DNA of 64,000 bases from Xiphydria camelus (taxonomy: Eukaryota; Arthropoda; Insecta; Hymenoptera; Xiphydriidae). A program made the translations under genes and the position numbers. The DNA is taken from assembly GCA_963678675.1 (NCBI GenBank), contig OY783193.1, positions 18,363,940 through 18,427,939 on the forward strand, in the 5' to 3' direction. A model generated the notes under the pieces. It was given only the letters and a program-made list of their open reading frames with translations, ran no database searches and was not told the origin of the DNA. Positions 56,640 to 64,000 of this stretch are shown one piece after another (within the stretch, counting starts at the first letter, position 1; every line of letters starts with the position of its first letter).

Positions 56640-58170
56640 TACTCCATTATTGTAATCCAATTCCATTGTATCCCTTATTTTTCTGCCACGACTTTGATTG
56701 TTGATAGTGGATGGATCAGCCAATAGATTTGATTTTTATTCACTATCAACTATCAAAGTCGTGGCAGAAAAATAAGGGATTCAATGGAATTGGATTACAA
56801 TAATGTAGTAACTACTTTATTATTATTTTTTCTTTATCGATATAGTCCCTCTTTCGTATTATACTATCCCAAGTTCGAATTTATATACCGACCTGTCAAA
56901 CGTGAAGTGTACATGTACCTCACTTTTATCTCATTAAATATTACTGCAGACTCTGACATGTTATCTCGTACAGGTGCAACCGAAGAGGACCTAGCTCGTG
57001 TCCTGTCCGTAAAAAGATGACTCGATGGACATCGGAGAATGTCAGACTTGTCACCGAGCGCCTATTACCCACGGTACATTCATTGCAATATGCGCTTTTC
57101 GTTTCAATTATTCCTGCCTTAAATAACTTTCACTTCTTTCAAAGTATTTACCTTGTACAAACTGTTCATCGTAGGGTGCAGCGATCAATGATTGTGACTA
57201 ATCGTAGACAAATTATTCCTGCGATGATGTTCCAGTTGCAAAGCATACAGTAGCAAGTCAGCTTACAGCATCCGATGTTTAGCATCAACTTTACCTCTTT
57301 TGGAATACCCATCACCCGAGCATAATCACGATTATGTTAATGTTAATCGCAGAAAGACCGTGAGCTCGGGCACATTATCGCAGTAGTAGTTCGGTACACC
57401 GAATTGCCTTTTAGTTTTAATAGACGAACTTGTCTATGACGAGTCGCTAATATCGATCGCTGCCTCCTACCACGAACAGTTCATAAAAGGTTATTACCTT
57501 GAAAGAGAAGTAAAAGTTATTTGACACGGGAATAGTTGAATGAAACGAGAAGCGCGCATTTTGCAATTAATGTACCGTGGGTAATAGGCGCTCCGTGATA
57601 AGCCGGACATTCTCCGATGTCCATCGAGTCATCTTTTTACGGACAGGACACGAGCTAGATCCTCTTTGGTTGCACCAGTACGAGATGACATGTGAGAAAA
57701 TCGTGAGTCTTTATGAAAATCTTCTAACGTACTCGTTCTGCAGTAATACTTAATGAAATAAAAGTGAGGTACATGTACACTTCACGTTTGACAGGTCGGT
57801 ATATAAATTCGAACTTGGGATAGTATAATACGAAAGAGGAAATATATCGATAAAGAAAAAATAATAATAAAGTAGTTACTACATTACTGTAATCCAATTC
57901 CATTGTATCCCTTATTTTTCTGCCACGACTTTGATAGTTGATAGTGAATAAAAATCAAATTTATTAGCTGATCCATCCTCTATCAACAATCAAAGTCGTG
58001 GGAAAAAAATAAGGGATACAATGGAATTGGATTACAATAATGGAGTAACTATTTTATTATTATTTTTTCTTTATTTATATATTTCCTATTTCGTATTATA
58101 CTATCACAAGTTCCAATTTATATACAAACCTGTCAAACGTGAAGTGTACATATACCTCACTTTTATTTCA
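56640..58170. mobile_element. Long fold-back with palindromes inside its arms
   Basis: Arms of about 550 bases (56,640-57,190 and 57,440 to about 58,000) are inverted around 57,320. Shared pieces are AACTGTTC(A/G)T, CGGTACATT, TCCGATGTCCATCGAGTC and AGGTCGGTATATAAATTCG. At each outer edge lies a smaller palindrome around CAAAGTCGTGGCAGAAAAA. Part of it (CCGATGTCCATCGAGTC) also occurs in the big inverted repeat at 31,076 and 60,825. No coding content was recognised. Confidence 0.75.
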
Positions 58171-58511
58171 TCTTTTCTTCGCCTCTGGTATAATCATTTA
58201 CACCCCACAAAGCACGTTTTTGCAAGTAACTTTTCTGTAATATTCCTGCGATATTTTGCAATATTCGTGAATACTACCGTATGTTAGAAATATATATATT
58301 TCTCGATAAATTCGCGAATGTTGCAAAATATCATAGAAACATTTCGGAATCATTACATCGAAAGATCTCCTCGATAAGGTACAGCTCAATAAGATTGTAC
58401 TTGTCAGGGCTGAATTATATGGGGTTTTTATAATTATTTTAGGAAGTCTCAGAAGAATACAGGTGCAGCATAATATAGATCTGTGCTAGAAAGAATAAGG
58501 AATAACCTTCG

Positions 58512-58767
58512 ACGAGCATTCGGGCTGTGGCAACAGAGGTTAGAATCAGCAAGACCATGGCAGGGAGGATATTGAAGGATGGACGCACGTCCATGCACTC
58601 GAGGCAGCAAATCTAACTCGGGGAATGAACCAATGCAGCTGGTTCTTGGAACAACAAGTGGGCGATCCCTCGTTCGAAAGAAACCCCCTCGGGTTCGCAC
58701 ATGATTTGGAGTCCTTCTGGGTGGAATTGAATAGCAGCACGGTTATTTCTGTAACAGATTATAAATA
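58512..58767 (+). pseudogene. Tc1/mariner transposase N-terminal fragment, frameshifted
   Basis: One frame reads TSIRAVATEVRISKTMAGRI and LKDGRTSMHS, a helix-turn-helix (second HTH) typical of Tc1/mariner transposases. A second frame then gives ANLTRGMNQCSWFLEQQVGDPSF, the linker before the DDE core. It corresponds to the MNYSDWFLERQVDDPSF piece in the inverted-repeat arms but is a different copy. The catalytic core is absent. Confidence 0.65.
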
Positions 58768-58974
58768 ACAAAATTATATCCAGCATTTCACTATTTAAAA
58801 TATAGTACGAAGGAGGAAATATATCAATAGAGAAAAACTAATGTTAAAGTAATTACTTGATTATTGTGATCCAATTCAATTGCATCTGCTATTCTTCTGC
58901 CACGGCTTTGATGGAGAAGAAACATCAAATTTATTTGTTAATCCATCGATTCACCCCATGCTCGCATGACGCTG

Positions 58975-59731
58975 AAAACAAAAAATAGAATGAACACCAA
59001 GATATTTGTCCTTCCATCGAAAGTGAGGTTAAAGTTGTCAGATGGCAATTAAACTTATCTGATGGGAATTCTTCTGAGACCGTCTCCTTTCCTGCTCTTG
59101 ATGCACAGGCAACTAGAGAAAAATACTACTGCATCCGTTCATTATCTCGATTAAACGAAAAAAATACAAACGATTGTTAAACTATATGGAGCGTCTGTCA
59201 CATTCACCACTATTGAGATTCATTACTCCGATTGCACTGAATTATCACTTTTTATTAACAAGCGCGTCCGAGGATCGAAATAAACGCGAGGGAAATCGTA
59301 ATGCGAAAATGGAAATATTTTATTCACTTTGAAAACCATGACCAAACATTCAAGGAATATATTCTCTCACATACTGTCACATACATTTGATGGCGTATGC
59401 GTGTACCCGCATCTGTGTAGACATTTCCGATCATGGCCGACTATCGCCGAAGATAGGTGGAATTAGAGTGACATTTTGACATATATATATTGCCCGAGAA
59501 ATCGGATTCTCTCGACTTTCAGGCGGCAGGGGCGTGGCTTAGCGTTGCTAAGGGCGAATCTCTGTTAATATTTAACTTATAACATTTATTCTGGTCTCTA
59601 TCAATGGAGAATAGTCGGTTTATATGGCGTAACTAAGCATAGTTTTGGTTATAACCGTATATTTATTGAGAAAATTCGATGTAAAACTTGAGGGGTGAAG
59701 GGGGCAGACATTTTTCCTGTAAAGATACACC
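58975..59731 (+). mobile_element. Element A, copy 3 (cut by element N)
   Basis: Direct relative of 18,400-19,120 (GTGAGGTTAAAG, CGTCCGAGGATCGAAATAAA, CGGATTCTCTCGACTTT). It breaks at GTAAAGATACAC, where copies 1 and 2 continue GGGTGCTCGCGG. Element N copy 4 starts at the break. Confidence 0.75.
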
Positions 59732-60490
59732 CCCACAAAAACAGATTCTCTGTAAAAAAAGGCGGCATGTTCATTCAGTGCCAACAAAAATTGATACGTA
59801 AAATACTCTCCAAAAAAGATTTGAAATCAATTAAGATCGCCATGTTCAAGATTTATGTATTAAAAGTAAAAGGCATCATTTGAAAGGAAAATTATTGTAA
59901 ATCAAGTTACTAAAAAATTCGACTAAAAAAATTTATAAAAAAATTTTAATAAAAAAGAACTTGCCGCGTTTAAGTTTTCATATTTTGTTCACTATACCGA
60001 ATAATTGGCAGTGCTTGGACGGTGCTAGAGTGATTCATAAATTACACTGCCGAAGTCAAATTCAGAGAATTTCAGAAGGCCCCCGCCTAATCGGTTTCCC
60101 GTGCGACATTCGGTATACTGGTGGTATCATATTATAAGTGTATGAATTTTTTTAAAATCATAAGTGCATAAACATCGAGTATAATTCTGTCTGAATTTTT
60201 TATTTTGAAGAAAAAAACGCGGCAAGTTCTTTTTTATTAAAATTTTTTTATAAATTTTTTTAGTCGAATTTTTTAGTAACTTGATTTACAATAATTTTCC
60301 TTTCAAATGATGCCTTTTACTTTTAATACATAAATCTTGAACATGGCGATCTTAATTGATTTCAAATCTTTTTTGGAGAGTATTTTACGTATCAATTTTT
60401 GTTGGCACTGAATGAACATGCCGCCTTTTTTTACAGAGAATCTGTTTTTGTGGGGGGATTTCACTACTTTTTGGAATTTATTCATGAGAA
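59732..60490. mobile_element. Fold-back element N, copy 4
   Basis: Starts CCCCACAAAAACAGATTCTC within element A and ends TTTTTGTGGGGGGATTTC near 60,463. Arms are nearly identical to those of copy 2. The centre holds the unoccupied F target (CGGTATACTGGTGGTATC near 60,113). Confidence 0.88.
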
Positions 60491-61949
60491 AGATACGTAC
60501 ATGTAGAAGAATAGCTGTTTATTACCACAAAATTGAAGTCTCACATTTTATACCGATACGAGCCAATTAATTATAACCACGTTACTTTTGATTTATTCTC
60601 GTGATATTTTGAAAGGTACTTATAGACTAGAGAGCCCTTATATTTTTAACTTTGCCTTAGTATTTTGGAGAAATAAAACATATACCGCTTTCGAATTTAC
60701 AGGTTAAGTATTACTGCAGAACGAGTAGGTTAGAAGATTTTCATAAAGACTCACGATTTTCTGACATATCATCTCGTACAGGTGCAACCGAAGAGGATCT
60801 AACTCGTGTCCTGTCCGTAAAAAGATGACTCGATGGACATCGGAGAATGTCAGTCTTGTCAGCGAGCGCCTTCATCCATAGTAACCATAGTACTTTCATT
60901 GCAATATGGGCTTTTCGTTCCAACTATTCCTGCTTTAAGGAGGTTCGACTATCAGACGAAAACCAACTTACAGCCCTAATTTTTTTATATGATATACACG
61001 AATACTTTACACAACTAATACGAAAATTTGAGCAATATAGACCGTCTATAGTTTCTTCGTTATTTTATTCTAAAGTTGACCACTTTTAACATATCGCCTT
61101 ATGGCAGACGATTGTACTAAGGTAGATTATCACTGACTTTAACACACATTCCGCCAACTTTAGACTTTGAAAGACTAGTAATTTGACAGATGAAATATTA
61201 AGGATTATGTAAAAAATAAGTAAATTGGGTTTTACCGTATAGTTGCAACGTAATATTGTCATGAAATTCGTTTTGACTTCGCAAACCATTAGCATGCCAT
61301 ATTAACGGTGAGAGACTTGGCAACACGGCAGCGAAACAGCTGTAAAGCTCGTCCACTTGCCGTTCCAAAAACCAGTCAGAATAGTTCATTCGTCGAGCTG
61401 GATCTAGCTAATTGTACGCTGAAACATGCCCAAGTCGTATTCAGCCTTGAGAAGATTTATTTTCAATATTGGTGGGTAATAAGTTAGTTCGAATAGGTGC
61501 ACCTGAGAAAATATTGAATTGAGTTGCTATTGGGACGTAACAACGGCAATCCAGCAGTCTCATAACCGACAGAAATTACGAAAGTGATATTTATGTTAAA
61601 TTATCTTAACAAATATTTAATTAAGAAATTACATCCCATAAAACACGTCTTTACAAGTAATTTTTGTGATATTCTTGGGATATTTTGCAATATTTTTGAA
61701 CACTACCCTATGTTAGAAATATATCTTTCTCGATAAATTCACAAAGTTGCAAAACGTTATAGAAACATTTTGGAATCATTACATTGAAAGAAACAGCTCA
61801 ATAAGACAGCTCGATAAGATTGTACTTGTCAGAGCTGAATTATATATGTGATTTCTATAATTATTTTAGAAAGACCTGAAAGAATACGAGAGCAGTGGAA
61901 CACCGATGCTCTCCTAGAGAGAATAAGACTATAAGAAATAGAAAAGAAT

Positions 61950-62200
61950 GTTCATCCTTTTAAAATGAAGTACATACATGCACCGGAGAAAGCAAATCCA
62001 ACTCGACGAATGAACTATTCCGACTGGTTTTTGGAACGGCAAGTGGACGATCCCTCGTTCGTCAGAAGATTTTGTTCACAGATGAATCGAAATTCTACAA
62101 TGAAGGATTAGTGAATAATCACAACGCCCACTATTGGTCCGTGAGAAATCCTCACTGGGTAGAAGAAGTCGAAGGCGATGGAGTGGAGGCGATGAACTAA
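61950..62200 (+). pseudogene. Tc1/mariner transposase fragment, right-arm copy
   Basis: Same content and same one-base shift (near 62,067) as at 29,706-29,956: EKANPTRRMNYSDWFLERQ, then ILFTDESKFYNEG and HYWSVRNPHW, stop TAA at 62,198-62,200. Identical lesions in both arms show that decay preceded the inverted duplication. Confidence 0.7.
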
Positions 62201-62263
62201 AAATAAAATAAAATTTAGTATATAAATCGAAACTTGTAGTAGGAAGGCAGAGGGCAAGCACCG

Positions 62264-63184
62264 ATGAGAAAAAAAATAAAAATAAAGTATTATAGTTACC
62301 CCGATATTGTAGTTACTCCGATGATTTGTTCTTCTCCCACGACTTAGATTCTTCAATATGTAGAAATATACCGTCTTCCCATACTGACAGTATACATGCA
62401 TTTTACCTTTAATATGCCGGAATTAAAAATCTCTAGAACTCTGCGGTACAATGCCACGGTAGGAATATCAAATTCTACCGACATGACATGCTTCGACAAG
62501 GTCTGTATCAACTTTAGTATTATATTGGGGGCACTGCACTAATCCTGTGGCACATTTTTCTATCTGAGAATCGTTCTGAAAAAAATAGAAATAATGTATT
62601 ATAGTTACCCCGATATTGTAGTTACTCCGATGATTTGTTCTTCTCCCACGACTTAGATTCTCCAATATGTAGAAATATACCGTCTTCCCATACTGACAGT
62701 ATACGTGCATTTTACCTTTAATATGCCGGAATTAAAAATCTCTAGAACTCTGCGGTACAATGCCACGGTAGGAATATCAAATTCTACCGACATGACATGC
62801 TTCGACAAGGTCTGTATCAACTTTAGCATTATATTGGGGGCACTGCACTAATCCTGTGGCACATTTTTCTATCCGAGAATCGTTCTGAAAAAAATAGAAA
62901 TAAAGTATTATAGTTACCCCGATATTGTAGTTACTCCGATGATTTGTTCTTCTCCCACGACTTAGATTCTCCAATATGTAGAAATATACCGTCTTCCCAT
63001 ACTGACAGTATACATGCATTTTACCTTTAATATGCCGGAATTAAAAATCTCTAGAACTCTGCGGTACAATGCCACGGTAGGAATATCAAATTCTACCGAC
63101 ATGACATGCTTCGACAAGGTCTGTATCAACTTTAGCATTATATTGGGGGCAGTGCACTAATCCTGTGGCACATTTTTCTATCTG
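62264..63184 (-). repeat. Three tandem 309-bp units
   Basis: Units repeat at intervals of exactly 309 (for example at 62,401, 62,710 and 63,019, with TGCCGGAATTAAAAATCTC). They differ from each other by only a few bases. The left arm has two units. Confidence 0.9.
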
Positions 63185-64000
63185 GGAAAGCCGTGGTAGA
63201 AAAGTAGGAGATACGATAGAATTGGATTACAATAATGAAGTAATTATTTTATTATCTTTTCTTTATCGATATATTTTCCCTTTCGTATTATTAAAAGTTC
63301 CAATTATATATTATCGGAACGCTGTACAACTGTACTACCATAATAATATGCTTTCCCAGATAGAAAAATGTGCCACAGGATTAGTGCAGTGCCCTTAATA
63401 TACCGCTAAAGTTGATACAGACCTTGTCGAAGCATGTCATGTCGGTAGAACCTGATATTCATACCGTGGCATTGTACCGCAGAGTTCTAGAGATTTTTAA
63501 TTCCGGCATATTGGAGGTAAAATGCATGTATACTGTCAGTACGGGAAGACGGTATATTATCGGAACGCTGTACAGCTGTACTACCATAATAATATGCTTT
63601 CCTAGATAGAAAAATGTGCTACAGGATTAGTGCAGTGCCCTTAATATACCGCTAAAGTTGATACAGACCTTGTCGAAGCATGTCATGTCGGTAGAACCTG
63701 ATATTCACACCGTGGCATTGTACCGCAATTCTAGAGAATTCTTTTCTACCTAGGTTGATTTTTGACTGCGAAGAAAAATCAAATTTCCACCAATCCGTCC
63801 CGTTCTCGTATGGCGCTGAAAACAAAAAATAGAATAACCACAAAGATATTTGTTCTGTATAAGGGATGAAAATGAGGTTAAGACAGTCAGTTAGGAAGTT
63901 ACTTATCTGATGCCACTTCTTCCGAGATATAGATGTCTCCTTCCCTGTTCTTCATGCACCAGCAACCAAAGAAAAATGACACTGCTTCCGTGCACTGTTT

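Larger units (their letters stand above)
59783..64000 (-). repeat. Right arm of the large inverted repeat, open at the window end
   Basis: Inverse of 28,215-32,467. It still matches at the last base (GTGCACTGTTT against AAACAGTGCAC at 28,215), so it continues beyond 64,000. It has one extra 309-bp unit and lacks the TA-inserted MITE and adjoining partial N sequence of the left arm. Confidence 0.92.

Noticed and set aside
62264..63184. 309-bp units as a gene family of 80-codon proteins
   Set aside because: The frames follow the tandem period and also exist in the inverted arm. They contain no start context, domain or intron signal, and single units elsewhere break them.

Overview
The window reads as AT-rich, intron-bearing animal DNA, most likely an insect (arthropod) nuclear genome. 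I infer this from the transposon families present (THAP/DDE/YqaJ, PIF/Harbinger, Tc1-mariner, Ty1-copia), GT-AG introns, microsatellites and the absence of any operon-like gene packing. I cannot name the species. No complete host gene is visible. The DNA is a dense, nested graveyard of DNA transposons, dominated by long fold-back (palindromic) elements. Most apparent open frames are by-products of these repeats.

Layout. 1-13,100 holds scattered MITEs (3.8, 4.4, 6.3, 7.4 and 7.6 kb), a 1.3-kb element with terminal inverted repeats (TIRs) at 5,911-7,213, and a 1.07-kb TA-flanked fold-back at 8,871-9,940. 13,160-17,546 holds a fold-back (N) with a TA-inserted element inside it. It is followed by an element with CACTAC-type ends that carries a Harbinger transposase relic and two exons resembling the C-terminus of a mitochondrial fission regulator (MTFR). 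Part of that unit is repeated at once downstream. 18,100-24,100 has a minisatellite, a second fold-back family (A), a two-exon host-like coding fragment on the minus strand (20,920-21,173), and a Harbinger-derived fold-back with GTAAGAC repeats.

25,001-49,542 contains three copies of a 1.77-kb TIR unit (T). The second and third lie head to tail, and the third has been broken up by a fold-back, an AT-flanked MITE, a (GACGC)n tract and a TTAA-flanked element. Between T1 and T2 lie the left arm of a more than 4.2-kb inverted repeat (28,215-32,467), a 1.95-kb near-perfect palindrome carrying an Arg/Ser/Lys-rich coding fragment (35,428-37,373), a 5S rRNA-derived sequence beside a GACGT array (41.4-41.7 kb), and a 1,006-bp transposon with 44-bp perfect TIRs (42,166-43,171). 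49,543-53,441 is a THAP/DDE transposon of ISL2EU type with an AT target duplication. It contains a nearly readable transposase, a tail-to-tail piece of a second transposase, and a YqaJ-like nuclease frame on the other strand. 54,090-54,797 is an open Ty1-copia Gag cut off by an N element. 54,797-64,000 repeats N and A elements, Tc1-mariner transposase scraps, and the right arm of the big inverted repeat, which runs off the window.

Several insertions can be proved inside the window, because an unoccupied copy of the target lies elsewhere in it (13,412; 31,242; 42,166; 46,748; 55,860). The main points of interest are host-like coding fragments inside palindromic or TIR elements, the rearranged ISL2EU element, the large inverted repeat with differing tandem copy number, and the symmetric loss of a palindrome at the T2/T3 junction.
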